Shown: positions 10,640-21,890 of the stretch, piece after piece | How the letters are laid out: the number at the start of each line of letters is the position of its first letter | Position numbering within the stretch: the stretch's first letter is position 1 | Translations under genes and position numbers: made by a program | Assembly: GCA_963575745.1 (NCBI GenBank) | Contig: CAUYUJ010012780.1 | Span: forward strand, 1,173,237 to 1,237,236 | Source: Prorocentrum cordatum | Taxonomy: Eukaryota > Sar > Dinophyceae > Prorocentrales > Prorocentraceae | Direction of reading: 5' to 3' | DNA: 64,000 nt | The notes under the pieces: model-generated | What the model was told of the DNA's origin: nothing | Seen by the model: the letters and a program-made list of their open reading frames with translations, nothing else | Databases searched by the model: none

Positions 10640-10860
10640 CGGCGTCGCTTTTCCCCCCTGCGCCTAGGCCGCTACTGCCTGAGCTGCCACTGCCTCGAGC
10701 TGCCACTGTCGCCACTGCCGCTGACCTGCCACTGCCCGAACTGCCGCTGCCAACGCTGCCTGGACTGCCACTACCTCGAGCCACTGCCGCCGCTGCCTCG
10801 GCTGCCACTGCCTGAGCTACCGCTGCCGCCAATGCCGCTGCCACTGCCGCCCTGGTGCCT
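10640..10860. repeat. CTGCC-based degenerate repeat
   Basis: Variants of CTGCCACTGC and CTGCCGCTGC recur throughout, giving Leu/Pro- or Ala/Gly/Ser-rich peptides in all frames. It is low complexity and not a gene. A short alternating TATATA patch lies nearby at about 10407-10431. Confidence 0.7.
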
Positions 10861-10889
10861 TGGCCGCAATTGTCGCCCCTCCTGGCGCC

Positions 10890-11800
10890 GTAGCTGATGT
10901 CGTCAGGCTCGCGCTTCGCTGTAACTGCCGCCCTCGTGGCCGACGTTGCTGGGCTCGTGCTTCGCTGCGCCGCTCGTGGCTGACGGCGTCGGGCTCGTGC
11001 CTCGCGGCGCCGCCCTCATGGCTGATGACGTGGGGCTCGCCCTTCGCGCCCTCTGTCCGTCTTCCTCTTCTCCCCTGCTCTTCGCGATGTCCGCGTGGTC
11101 GAGAGACGACCGGGCGCGTGTGAATGGCGGGCGGAATGCAAACCTGCCAGGGCACTGCGCGCGGCTCGGACACGGCGCTCCGCGCGCCAACCTGCAGCTG
11201 ACGACGCGTCGTAACCGACGTCTGCCGCCGCTGCGCCACCTGCCAGCCCTTCTCGCGCCACTGCCAGCCGTTCTCGCACCACTGCTGGCCCTTCTCGCGT
11301 CGAGGCCAGACCTTCTCGCGCCGCCGCTGGCCCACTTGGCGCCACTGCTGGCCCATCTAGCACCGGTGCCCGCCCTTCTCGTACCACTGCCCGACGTGCT
11401 CGCGCCGCTGCCCGCCTCTCTCGCGCCGCTACCCGCCTTTCTCCCGCCGCCGCCGGTCATTCTCTCGCCGGGGGGCCAGCCGCAACGCAGTCGTTGATAA
11501 CGCCGGGCTCGCACTACGCGGCCCCGCCTTCGTAGGTGACGGCGCTGGACTCGCGCTCCCCTGCGCCAACCTCGCGGCCGCTGGCGCCGGGGTAGCGCTT
11601 CGCGCGACCCCCCTCGTAGCTGGCGAGATTGGCCCCGTGCTTCGCCCCACTTCTCTTGTAGCTGTCGCCTTCGGGTTCGCGTTTCTCGACGCCGCCCTCG
11701 TAGCAGATGGCGCGGGCATCGTGCTTCGCTGCGCCAGTCTCGCAGCGGGTTCGCGCCTGTTGGCGCCACCCTGGCGCCCGCCCCCTGAATGATGCACCAC
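10890..11800. repeat. two families of tandem repeats (about 46-48 bp and 21 bp)
   Basis: 10890-11045 and 11500-11780 contain units of about 46-48 bases built on GGCTCGYGCTTCGC and CTCGTGGCTGACG. Between them, 11230-11460 has 21-base units such as CTGCCAGCCCTTCTCGCGCC, which keep frame and read GARRAGS on the minus strand. The long minus-strand open frame across this region comes from the in-frame 21-base unit. A real repetitive protein cannot be excluded. Confidence 0.65.
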
Positions 11801-12849
11801 TTATTGAACCGCCTCTCGATGCGCCACTGCGCCCCCGCTGTGCTGGGCGAGAAAATCAGGGATTGCGGATTGTTGCGTTGTCTGTACATTTGCTGTCTGC
11901 AGCGTTGTCTCGGAGCCAGCCTGCGCGCCGGCGATATGCTGCCGTTGTTTCTTCTCGCAGCTAGGATCGTAGCTGGCGGCGTCTGGCGCCGCGCTGGCTG
12001 CCGTTTGACGCCGCGGGAAACTGGGGGCGAATTCTGGAACCTATTGAATCCTGGGCCCGCTGACTGCTGCGCCCTCTGCGCGTCGCATTCGATCCGGCGC
12101 GCTGCCGCCGCAAAGTCTCTGCCGCGCGGGTTGGGCGCGCGCGCGGTTGCAGCCCCATTTGCGTGCATTGGTCGGACGTGGCCACCGAAACTTCTTGTCG
12201 CACTGCCATTCGTTTCGTCATGACTTGTCTTCTCCTGACCCGCGACGCGGGCTCGTCGGTCACCGCCGCCGCGCACGGGCCCCAATTCCTGGAGTCGCGA
12301 GGTGGACGCGTATTCGGCGAGACCAGAGATGTCATGGCTAATGCGCCCGCCTGGCCGCTGTCGGCCCGCGGGCTGGGGCCAGCCCGCCGAGTGGCCCCCT
12401 CCCTCTCGGGCGCCTGCCAGGAAACGTTCCGCAATGCAAAGCATGCCCACCTACTGAGGAGCCGCCCCAAGGCACATTTAAACCTCGGGGGCCCGGCGGC
12501 CCCCCTATCGCGCCAGCGGGATAGGCAGGCTCCAGAAAACACCAGACTGGGGCGCGCGGCCCGCCCGCAGGCGATCGAGCGCCGCCCCGGCTAATCGAAC
12601 CGCTGCCCGTTCACGTTGCAACGAGGGCTGGCGCGGGCGCGCCAGGAGGCGGGTCTGCCTGCGCCCGTAGGCCCTGCGCATCGCGCAGAACACGATGGCC
12701 CCACTATTCCAAGAGCCTACACTCCCAGCCAGCTCCCGCCCGACGCCCTCCCCACGAACCACCCCTAGCCGATGGGACTGGCGGGGCTGGGCCGCTACTT
12801 GGGGGATCCCAGGGCAGGGGGCGGCCGCGACGCGGCCCCCCATTAATGG
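11801..12849. other. GC-rich stretch, no supported gene
   Basis: It holds long open frames in several registers with Arg/Ala/Gly-rich, mutually inconsistent products. Part of it may be the decayed 3' tail of the retrotransposon at 12850-15183, but no poly-A tail or target-site duplication was seen. Confidence 0.45.
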
Positions 12850-15183
12850 CTCCCCTCGCCCCGCGGACGCTACATCGCCGAGCGCGGCCCAGACGCGGGC
12901 GAGGGCTCCAGCGCCATGTCGTTTCTGGGTGGGGCCGAGGGGCCGAGACAGCGGGGCGCGGTCGGGGCGGCCCTTCCCCCGCCACCCTTTTGGGGGCCGC
13001 CCCGCGGCGCCCGAGGAGAGCGCACGCCGCCTCAGTCGCAGCCTCCACGCGCCCCGCGAGCACCCGCAGGCCTTGCTGCGGGCGCAGTCGCGCCCCGAGC
13101 TTGGCCCTGGCATCGGCCTCCCTGGCGCCGCGATGCCGGGCCAGCGGGCCCCCCTCGCGCCGCGCCCTGGCCGAGCAGGCGCGGGCTCGGGCTCGGCCCT
13201 CGACGGCGTCGTCGAGCCGCGCCGAGATCTGCGTCCACAGCACGGTGTATTTCGATCTTTCGGAGCAGCACCACGCTCGACCCCTGGCAGAGTCCTGCGC
13301 CGCGCCCAGGCAGTCCGCCGCCGCCTGCAGCGCGCCGACGGGGGCCTCCTGCAGCGCGCGAAGCACCGCGCGCAGCCCGGCGCGCCCGATCTCTCGGGTC
13401 GAGCCTGGGACGCAGCCGCACATGCCGCCCAAGGGGCGGCCATCTTCGCTGACCGCGATCGCCGCCCAGCCGCGCGTCGACAGCTCCGCCTCGCGGGGGC
13501 AGCTGTCAGACCCGCCGACGCGGACGGCGCCGCTGAAGCCCTCGCGCTGCGCCGAGCCCGCTCGCGGGCAGACTTCCGCGGCGCTCGGCGCCGTCGCGGC
13601 GACGAGGCCGAGGTTGACCAGCCCGCGCAAGAAGCCGAGGTCGTCTGCAGGCGCGGCCGCCCCCAGCTTCCGCGCGCTCTCGAAGTCGAAGTCCCTCGCC
13701 ACGTGAGCCGCGGCCGCGCGTTTGAAGAGGCGATGGTGGGTCGCCCCTAACCAGCCCCGGCATCGGAGGCAGTCGGGCTCGCGCGCCTTCTGCTCTGCGC
13801 GCAAGCCCATCTGCGCGGGGGGCCCGCCCGCGATGGGCGAATCCAGGAGGGCGGCCTCCGCGCGCATGGCCCCGAGGGCGAAGCGGATGGGCCCGAGGTC
13901 GGGGGCCTTGCCCGCCAGCGCCTCGAAGCCCAGGTGGAGCGGCACGGTCCGCATCAGCGCGCGGCGAACACCGCGCTCCACGAGGTGGCTGATCATGCGC
14001 GGGCTGTGCCTTCTCAGCTCTATCGCATGCGCGCCACCTGTCCCAGGCCCCGCGCGCGCCACCTGTCCCAGGCCCCCGAAAACCTCCGCGAAGGCGGCGG
14101 CAGGCTGGACGCCCAAGTAAACCGCTCGCGCCCAAGCCTCCAGGGGCAGCCCGTCGGCGGCGAACGCTGGGCCCAGCCGCCAGCTACCCCCCTCGCCCAA
14201 GGCTAACTGGACCGCGCGGGGCCGCCGCCCAGCCTCACCGCGCACTGCCCTCGCATTGACGGCGCGGGCCTTGCTGAGGGCGGCCGAGGGCGCCCCGCGC
14301 GCGCGGGCGCCGCGCAGCGCCGTGGCCGGCGCGCCCGATCGGAAGACTGAGCCCAGGCACACTCCAGCCTTCTTCAGCATCATGCCCATGGAGGCCCGCA
14401 TCCCCAGCTTGGACAGCCCGGCGCGCAGCGCCGCCCAGGAGGCCCGCGGCCTCATGCCGAAGTCGACCCCGAGGTTCTTGACCGGGGCGCGCACCTTGAA
14501 CTGCCAGCGCCGCAGCCGGCCCTCCAGCCGCATGGCCGCCTCCGCGTGGGAAGCGACGATCGCCCCAATGGAAGGCGAGATTTGGAACCCCGCCTCCTCC
14601 AGGAGCCGGCACGCGGCGCGCGTGGCCCCGAAGCTGGCGCACTCGACGTCGCGCAGCCTCCCATGGACCGAGACGCTCAGGTCGTCCACGACGGCGAATG
14701 GCCCCGAATGGTCTGCCACGCTTTGACCAGGGCGTCGAGCGGGCCCAGGAGCATCGCCCGCAACAGGGTGGCGGCCTCGCCGCGCCCCGACACGATGGAG
14801 GCGCCCAGCCTGAACGCCCCCGACTTGAAGCGGCCCAGGCAGAGCCGCCGCGCCCCGCCGTAGAATCGGAGCAGCAGCTTGGGGTGGCGGAGCCTGTAGC
14901 CACGCCGCCGCGCGGCCTCCGCGAGCCTCGCGCGCGCCGGGCATTCGCGCGCGCGGGAAAGGTCCAGCAGCGTGGACATCGACTCCAGCTGCGACGCGCG
15001 CGTGGTCCACGACGAAGGCCTGCTGCCAGACCGCGTCCTCGCGCGATCTGACCACGCCGCCGAAGAAGCGCGGGCGGTCGCGCCCCTCCGAGCTGCGCGC
15101 GCCTTCTCGGCGAATGCGGCCGAGGAGCCTCGCGCGCGCGCAGAACCCAGAGGTGCTTCAGATCTTGTTTTAAGATCTGGCAA
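12850..15183 (-). pseudogene. 5'-truncated non-LTR retrotransposon: reverse transcriptase and RNase H remnants
   Basis: Two overlapping frames join into one protein. The first (about 15183-14705) ends with GASIVSGRGEAATLLRAMLL GPLDALVKAW, which fits the part of a reverse transcriptase just before the active site. After a one-base frame change near 14700-14715 the second frame reads PFAVVDDLSVSVHGRL, whose VVDD (14681-14692) sits where LINE enzymes carry the F/YxDD catalytic motif. Farther on, about 13500-13320, SDSCPREAELSTRGWAAIAV and GCVPGSTREIGRAGLRAVLR resemble an RNase H domain. The usual acidic residue in RAEL is Gly here (RAGL), so the RNase H looks inactive. The N-terminal fingers of the reverse transcriptase and any endonuclease are missing, as expected for 5' truncation. 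Confidence 0.65.
15159..15179. repeat. perfect 8-bp inverted repeat at the LINE 5' edge
   Basis: CAGATCTT (15159-15166) and AAGATCTG (15172-15179) flank a 5-base spacer. More AGATCTTA copies follow to about 15228. It lies at the point where the retrotransposon protein sequence begins. Confidence 0.75.
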
Positions 15184-15616
15184 CGACGAGCCCGTATAAG
15201 ATCTTATTCCAAGATCCAGATCTTATCATCATTGCATATGCATCTATGTTATATGTTATGATGTATGATACCCATGGAAAACCGCAGTCGGCCATCATGC
15301 GTTATAGCAACCCTTTCGTTTCATTTTTTGCGTTCGCTTAACATGCGGGTAACGCGCGTGCTTGGCGCGCGTGCCGGCGTGCCGCGTGCATTTTCCATCC
15401 CGGCAGTTCACAAGGAGCAATCCTTGGGTGCGCGTGCTGCGGATTCACTTCGAACCCGACAGCGAGAGGTAAAAACTCACCGCGCGCAAGCGCGCGCCAG
15501 TTGATTGGCCACGAGGAACGCGCGATTTTTTTAAGAGCAGCGGGGGGCTCTTTTCATCTCATGTGTTGTGTGTTTTTGTGTCTGCGTTTCGTTCGCATTT
15601 TTTGTGGGTGTGTTGT

Positions 15617-15619
15617 ACG

Positions 15620-15703
<84 letters not shown>

Positions 15704-16132
15704 TGAGTGCGTGCGTGCGTGCGTGCGCGTGTGTGTGTGTGTGGGGTGTTGTGTGTGCGTGTGCGTGTGCGTGTGCGTGTGTGCTGCGTGTGGTGCTGTG
15801 GCGTGCGTGCGTGTGCGTGCGTGTGTGTGTGTTGGTGCGTGTGTGTGTGTGTGTGTGCGTGCGTGCGTGCGGTGCGTGCGTGCGTGCGGGTGTGTGGTGT
15901 GTGTGTGTGGTGCGTGCGTGCGTGCGTGTGTGTGTGGTTGGTGTGCGTGCCGTGTTGCGTGCGTTGCGTTGCGTGCGTGTGTGTGTGAGTGTGCGTGCGT
16001 GTCGTGCGTGCGTGTGCGTGCGTGCGTGCGTGTGTGTGTGTGTGCGTTGTGTGTGTGGTGTGTGTGTTGCGTAGCGTGTGGTGTGGTTGCGTGTGTGTGT
16101 GTGTGTGCGTGCGTGTGTTGTGTGTTGTGTGT

Positions 16133-16187
<55 letters not shown>

Positions 16188-16344
16188 TTGTGGTGTGTGT
16201 GTGATGTGGTGTGTGATGTTGTGTGTGTTGCTGTGAGTTGTGTGGCGTGCGTGTGTGTGTGGTGTGTGTGTGTGTGTGTGTTGTGTGTGTGTGTGTGTTG
16301 TGTGTGTGTGTGGTGTGTGTGTGCGTGGTGCGTGCGTTGCGTGC

Positions 16345-16412
<68 letters not shown>

Positions 16413-16467
16413 CTTCTTCTTCTTCTTCTTCTTCTTCTTCGTCTTCTTCTTCTTCTTCTTCTTCTTC
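15617..16467. repeat. compound microsatellite: (GCGT)n, (GT)n, T67, (CTT)n
   Basis: It runs from (GCGT)n (about 15617-15730), through mixed GT/GC repeats with a long (GT)n near 16134-16185, to an unbroken T67 run (16346-16412) and a (CTT)n block (16413-16467). The first 730 bases are almost entirely alternating purine-pyrimidine and could form Z-DNA. The last part is pyrimidine-only and could form triplexes. All Cys/Val or His/Thr open frames here are artefacts. Confidence 0.95.
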
Positions 16468-17624
16468 CCGCGTGCGCAGCCGCTGTCAGCGATAGTGGTA
16501 ACCGTTTGCCGCCGCGCCGTCGCTCCTGCGGGAATCCCCCCGCGGGTGAAACATTGAGCGCCCCGTGGGGGCGCAGCGGGCGCGCGCCATCCCCAATGTA
16601 GTTTCGGGCGAACGGTGGCGACATCTGCGCGCCTGGCAGCGTGGCGGGGCCAGACGGCCCGACAAACGTGGCAAGTGTCCTTCGGGGCGCCAGAAAAAAA
16701 AAGGTCGGGGGCAGGGCGGTGAAAAAACGTTTCCCAAAGGGGGGGGGGGGGGGGCACTTCATCGATCAAATTTCCTGCGCACCCCCGCTGCTTCCCGAAA
16801 TTGCGCTGGCGCCCGCGAGGGCGCGCGCAACGTGAAACGCGGGGCGGAAAAAGTGCAACTCGCTACGAAGGAGCGCTATAGAGGAGCAGCCCACATTTCC
16901 TCCTCTCCCCTATCATCTTCCCTTCTCCGCCGCCTTTCCCCACCTCGCTCCAAACCCCCCCCCCCCCCCCCCCCCCCCGCCCTCCGCCCCCCCGCCCTCG
17001 CCCGCCAGAAAACCCTCAGAGCGAAATGGTGCGAGGGGAGGCATGGGGGGAATGAGAGGGGAGGGAGGCCAGGTGCGAAGACGAGAGAGAGGGGAGGCGG
17101 GGGGCGTGGAGGATGAAAGGGGGAAGGAAGAAGGAGGGCGAGGAACGGAGAGGGTGGCCTGCAGGCGGGCCCAGGTGCGACCAAGCTCGCACGGCTCCGC
17201 CAAACAGTGGGGGCCCTCGCGTTTGGGATGGGCCCCCCGAGAGCACTTAGGACCACCGTCAGGCACCTTAGGGGCGCTACGAACCCTTCCCATTTCCTCC
17301 GCCTGAGGTTTCCTCGCCCTCATTCCCAGCAGAAGGGTCGGTGAGACTCCGCGCCAGCCAGGGTCGGTGAGACTCCTCGCCAGCAAGCCCGCTCAGATAT
17401 TATCTGTGCGTGCGTCCGTATTGGTGCTTTAGTCTTTGGCTGCCTCGTCAATTTCTTTCCTCCCCCATGCACGCGTCCTCTTTTTCTCCATCGTTACAGC
17501 CACCATATTTGCTTACACCTGTGCGTTCGCCCTTTCCTTCATCTGTGGTCTCGTTCTTTTCCTCGGTGTCATTTTCATACCCATCGCGATCACATTGGTA
17601 TGCTACACGTGTAGGTTCAAATAG
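16468..17624. other. no supported gene; G14 and C24 homopolymers
   Basis: It contains a G run at about 16741-16754 and a C run at 16955-16978. Open frames are compositional. Part of it may be spacer 3' of the minus-strand gene that ends at 17625. Confidence 0.5.
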
Positions 17625-18079
17625 TTATTGTAAAGCTTGCTGAGCTTCCGTGATTGTGCTAACGGAATGTGATATAGCTTGTGTGTTCTCTAGCACTCTG
17701 TCGAAGGAATCAGCTTGTGAAACCGTTACCGACGATGGTGAGGGTTCTCCACCGTAATCGATCTCTGAGACGAGGCGCTGCGGTGAATCTGGTGAATCTG
17801 CTGGTGTCGTCGACCCCTCAATCCCTGTATCATCGCCGAGCTTGCCCTTGCCTCCCGCCTCTCCCTCTGGTGCACGTGCGCTCTTCTGCTCACCTCCCTC
17901 ACTCGGGGCGGGGCGGGGGCCCTCCTGCTCTTATCTTTCCGTCTGTCGGCATCTTCGGGGCTGGGCGATCGAAAAGCCGCATATTTTTTGAGCAGGTGCT
18001 CCTGAAACTCGGCTGGATCAGTCGACTCCTCGTCGGCCAGCGAGCGCGATATAGTTTCATCTTTCTCTTTGCTGTTTGC
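17625..18079 (-). CDS. terminal exon of a charged, coiled-coil type protein (one frameshift)
   Basis: The exon follows an acceptor made of a C25 tract plus AG (18080-18106). It reads ANSKEKDETISRSLADEEST followed by DPAEFQEHLLKKYAAFRSPS PEDADRRKDKSRR. Within the GC run near 17905-17920 the sense moves to another frame that reads SEGGEQKSARAPEGEAGGKG KLGDDTGIEG and ends SHSVSTITEAQQALQ with a TAA at 17625-17627. Both halves are hydrophilic and clearly protein-like. The family is unknown. It is the last of a long row of minus-strand exons. Confidence 0.55.
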
Positions 18080-18081
18080 CT

Positions 18082-18106
18082 GGGGGGGGGGGGGGGGGGG
18101 GGGGGG
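18082..18106. repeat. G25 homopolymer acting as a polypyrimidine tract on the minus strand
   Basis: Twenty-five Gs on the plus strand. On the minus strand the C25 is followed directly by AG and by an open, in-frame exon, so it is positioned as the pyrimidine tract of a splice acceptor. Its length is likely to vary between individuals or sequencing reads. Confidence 0.6.
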
Positions 18107-18266
18107 TCCTTCCGGCGCTCAATCGTTCCGCCCTGCATCCCCCCCCACCTTTTTTTGTCTACCCCCCCCCCCCCCCCAGGCCTCCTGCCCCGACCGAAGA
18201 GGAGAAGAACAGAGGGGCAACAACCGCTGCCTTCGCATGCACATCGTCCGCGACTCTTCGCGGAGG

Positions 18267-18569
18267 TTATGTTCTCTTCCGTGTCTTTCCTTCTTCTGTT
18301 ACTTTCTTATCTTTTTCCGCCCTATATTTTACTTTCTTATCTTTTTCCGCCTTGTACGTTGATTTATTATCCTTTTCTGCCTCCCCATGAGTATATATAT
18401 ATATTTCTCGATCTCTCTCCTGCTCTGCAGCTGCTCTTTCCTTCACTCTATCGCCTCCACCTCTCTCATTATGCTCTTTATCTGTCGTCTTTTCCGCCTC
18501 CTTAAGGATAACTCCTCCATATGTGTCTTTGGCGCCCTTTTCTTTGTCTTCTCTTTTGCCGCCGCCCAT
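18267..18569 (-). CDS. candidate exon, Lys/Glu-rich repeat protein segment
   Basis: From an ATG at 18567-18569 the frame reads MGGGKREDKEKGAKDTYGGV ILKEAEKTTDKEHNERGGGD and then a repeat, YKAEKDKKV and YRAEKDKKV, encoded by 30-base units. The charge pattern resembles the neighbouring coiled-coil exons. It could be an internal exon rather than a start. Confidence 0.4.
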   Translation of the reverse strand: MGGGKREDKEKGAKDTYGGVILKEAEKTTDKEHNERGGGDRVKERAAAEQERDREIYIYTHGEAEKDNKSTYKAEKDKKVKYRAEKDKKVTEEGKTRKRT

Positions 18570-18689
18570 GGCGCCGCGCACCGCAGGCGGGCGGCGACCC
18601 CCCGCCTTGCAAGAAAGCTCGGTTGAGACGGATACGACCGCGACGGATCGACGACGGCGGCGACGACGGACGCGGAATGCGAAGGACGG

Positions 18690-18722
<33 letters not shown>

Positions 18723-19019
18723 CGACGACGACCTATGACGGTCGACGGCGACAGGCGACGACTTTGGACGACGCGTTTGCCCGCCCAACTGCCGCGCCTG
18801 TCGCGGCGGCGTGCCAACGAAAGAAGCGACAAGAAAAGATAAAGATCACTAGAAGGACCTAAATTAGAAAGGAAACAGATCAAGTGATGACAAAAAGCGA
18901 AGCGAAGAACAATGACAAAAGCAAAGAAGCCCACCGCCCTCTGCCCCCCGTCTTCGGGCACACTATGGATCACGCGTGGGGGATTGGAGGACGGGCGGCA
19001 GGGGGATTGGAGGAGAAGA

Positions 19020-19195
19020 AGAGGCATCTGGAAGATACAGAGGACCCCATCGCTCTTTCACGGCCGAGAGGGCGGCGGGCCACGAGTCGGTTGAGTCTAG
19101 TTCGGGCTCATTCGTCGGGCTCCACACTTGTGCTTGCCGAGCTTGCATGGGGATGTTGACGGTACTCTGGGCAGTTTCAGTCGACGAAATTTGCC
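19020..19195 (-). CDS. candidate internal exon
   Basis: It reads QISSTETAQSTVNIPMQARQ AQVWSPTNEPELDSTDSWPA ALSAVKERWGPLYLPDASSS. The sequence is protein-like and its position between two better exons supports it. Borders are approximate. No domain is recognised. Confidence 0.4.
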
Positions 19196-19351
19196 TCGGT
19201 TCCCTCCTCCACCTCCCTCTTCTCTCAACCCTCAACGTCGTTGTTCCCTCCGCCTTGCCCCCAATCGCCACCCGCCCCCATCCCTCTTCCCGCGTCCCCT
19301 CCTGCTGGCAATAATTCCATCGACTGATAGATCGAGGTATAGTTTGGTTAC

Positions 19352-19541
19352 CCCCAGCACCATCGGCATCCCCCTGCTCTTCGATATGTTTCAGTTTGGC
19401 TCGGAGCCTTTCGAGGGCCTTCTTTTCACCTTCCGCCGACTCACGGAGCGTTTTCTCGATCTGGTTCCTTTCGAATTCGAGCTGGTCGCCCAGTTTTTCT
19501 CCCTTTCGGCTTCGGTCAGCTGGGCGTCGTCCTTGGGCGAC
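19352..19541 (-). CDS. coiled-coil exon with a poly-A frameshift
   Basis: After a CCCGAG acceptor the frame reads KDDAQLTEAEREK. Then, after a run of five As near 19495, it continues in another frame as LGDQLEFERNQIEKTLRESA EGEKKALERLRAKLKHIEEQ GDADGAGG, up to a GTAACC donor at 19346-19351. Restoring one A gives an uninterrupted heptad-like helix. It is a clear coding segment of a long coiled coil. Confidence 0.6.
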
Positions 19542-19607
19542 CTCGGGAGCGAGCCAGGGTCAGACACGGGACAGAGGAAATGGTGGGAATGGTAAGGTCT
19601 TTATAAC

Positions 19608-19786
19608 TAATTTTGCATGCGATCCCAACCATATCGGAACCCCCTGTCGCCCCAGGCTTTTCAGCACTTCTTCTGGGTCCGCGCCCAAGGGCACCTTTCG
19701 CAGAGCCTCAGCAGCTTCTTTGGTGAGACCAGACCAGGACATCTCTACCCCTGGGCTACGCGCCCCGCCCCCTGGGTCGAGGTCAA
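19608..19786 (-). CDS. exon upstream of the coiled coil (MSWSGLTKEAAEAL segment)
   Basis: Bounded by a CAAAG acceptor (about 19787) and a GTTATA donor (19602-19607). The frame reads VEMSWSGLTKEAAEALRKVP LGADPEEVLKSLGRQGVPIW LGSHAKL. An in-frame ATG lies in its first third and could be a gene start, but the open frame extends upstream. It may be the first exon of a gene separate from the transposase at 20.2-22.8 kb, or a later exon of the same gene. Confidence 0.5.
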
Positions 19787-20244
19787 CTTTGGGCCGATGG
19801 CGGCGAGGGAAGTTAGAAATGATAGGGGGCGGCGGTGGGATCAAAGCAGCGGGGCCCCCTATTATTGTCCGCGTCTTTTCGGCGCCTGCTCAAAATATGA
19901 CCGGCTTGCGCCGTCAGTCAGCGGCGCGCGGTTTCTTCGGTAGATGCCCCAAGGCGTCTGGTTCTTCCCCGCGAGGGCGTCGGTCTCGCCGATCCCGTTT
20001 CCCAACGCATGGCCAGGAAACAAGCCCAGCCTCGCCTTCCCCCCCCCTTTCCCCCCGCGCGCGTGCGTGTTATTTTCGCGAACAGGTGCAGTCAACATGG
20101 TCGCGTGCATATGCGGATTGACAACTCATTCAAACACTCCTGCATCCTATATTCGGATACGCGCTTTCTCTGCGCGCGCACGCACGCACTTAATTATCCT
20201 CATGCCCTCCTCCCTCCAATCCGTTCCCTCCCTTCCATCCTCAT

Positions 20245-20538
20245 TCCCTTCCTCCCTGCTCCCCTTCAGCCGCGGGTCCTGGGGGTTGCGGCGGTTCCTC
20301 TGGTGGCTGGTCATCTCCAGGAGGTTCGCCATTGTCGGATTCCTCGTCCATGTCTTTCACGGGGCTCGATGCATACAAGTGGGTGTTGGTTTTTAGGGTG
20401 CCTATTATCTGAAAACACAAGTAAACCGACGTATGGATTGTCAGGGGGTGGGCTCTTTCGGCGCAGGTTCGAAGCACGAGGTTAAGCCCCTCGTCGATAG
20501 ACGTGTCGTACGCGGACGGGTTGCCATGATACCAGCTT
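20245..20538 (-). CDS. C-terminal exon of the DDE transposase-like protein
   Basis: A TCCCCAG acceptor at 20539-20546 is followed by SWYHGNPSAYDTSIDEGLNL VLRTCAERAHPLTIHTSVYL. This joins in phase to the preceding exon, which ends RALG before GTACCA. A DEGLNxVL motif after a GNP block is what I expect near the end of this dinoflagellate transposase-like family. The rest is acidic and Pro-rich (MDEESDNGEPPGDDQPPEEP). The stop or donor is not fixed. Confidence 0.6.
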
Positions 20539-20790
20539 CTGGGGATTGTTTACACACTATAGAGACATCGCCCCACCCTCCCCCACCTGCTATGCAATCC
20601 AGGATTGGCTCACTCTTCGCACCCCCCACCCCGCCCGCGGGTTGCCGTAATCGGAGAGAGTGGACAGGGCGAGCGGGCGAAGAGGAGTGGGGAAGAGCGG
20701 GGGTAAGTAGGATAGGGGGCGGTGAAGAATGAGTAGGCTAAGGATAACAACGTGCAAAACGAGGATTGGGGGGCACCGTCAGACTTGGTA

Positions 20791-21890
20791 CCCCAAAGCG
20801 CGGGTCCTGCATGCGAGGTGCGCGAAGAAGTGGAATTTTGGCGTCGGGGCAACGCCAGCATCTGCGGCGCTCACCAAAAAAATATTGCAGCTAGCAAGCA
20901 AAATATCGAACTCCACAGTCGACAACTGCGTCGGGGCGGTTCGTGTCAGCCGCACCCACGCAGCCATAGCCTCGCAAGCACGCAGTAATGACGTATGCTT
21001 GTGTATACCAATATTGAAAACCTTCAACCTGTCAATAGTGAACGGTAGCATAGTGTATGTTTCAGCTGCCTTCATCTTCAAGATCCCCCCCTTATCCTCT
21101 TTGTCGTCTGATATGCCTCCGATCATTTTTTCTGCCAGCAGCCCGATCCGACGTTCTGGGGGGGGACGCGTGCGATCGAAATAAGAATGCATGTCTGCTT
21201 CAAGTCTCTTGATCCTTACACTGTCTTTTACTTTCCATGGGTTTGCAGCTAGAATCATGTGCAAGGCAGCCCTTGCAACTCTTTGCATCGGGCCGAGATA
21301 TGCGGAGTGGAGGCCATCGATGGCGAGCGATCGAGCGGGGGACGTGCCGAGATCGTCGTTGAATATCGGGCTCCTGTGGCTGCATATATCCATAACCCTA
21401 TTGTATTTATCCACAGACTGCCGCCAGAAAGTAGCATTAAAAGGTGTCTGCGTGCTTGCAAATCCAGCTGGCGTTAAAAGCTCGCCCGAGGGTTCGAGCC
21501 GATCGCCTCGCTTCAGCTTCAGAGCGGGCAGATCGACATCTTTTTTGAGCACCCTTCCTTTCCCGTTCCCGTCGTCGCGGAGAATGTCGGCCAGGGCGTC
21601 GCGAATGCGATCGTTCGCAACGTTCACAGCGTGTTCTCGCCGTGAGCATGCCTCGCAATACTCGTGGTGCTTTTTATCTCTGTGTCCGAGGCCGTCTTTG
21701 GTCACCATCCCTGGGCACGCGACGCCCCGCAAATCTTTGGTCACGGTGCGCAGGGGGCAGCAATTGTAGATGGACCCCCAAGGCATTATACCCATGGAAT
21801 GTTGGTATTCCGACCAGTCGCCCTTGATATACATCACCATGCTTCTGAAAGGAAACTTCCTGGGCCCAGGGTCAAAATTTACACCCCCCC
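20791..21890 (-). CDS. central exon of the DDE transposase-like protein
   Basis: A protein-like frame of about 365 codons. Blocks in order: MVMYIKGDWSEYQHSMG with a following CCPLR motif; a CxxC/H-rich part (HHEYCEACSRREH); SLAIDGLHSAYLGPMQRVAR, whose Asp-Gly-Leu-His is a good candidate for the second catalytic acidic site; a long helical region; and PTPKFHFFAHLACRTRALG before a GTACCA donor. The family resembles CACTA/Tnp2-type DDE transposases in layout and, from memory, is abundant in dinoflagellates. The frame joins the 21885-22068 exon only through a shift at a run of seven Cs near 21885-21895. Confidence 0.65.

Noticed and set aside
15501-16769. Cys/Val-rich and His/Thr-rich open frames over the GT/GC tract
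   Set aside because: Translations of dinucleotide and tetranucleotide repeats.
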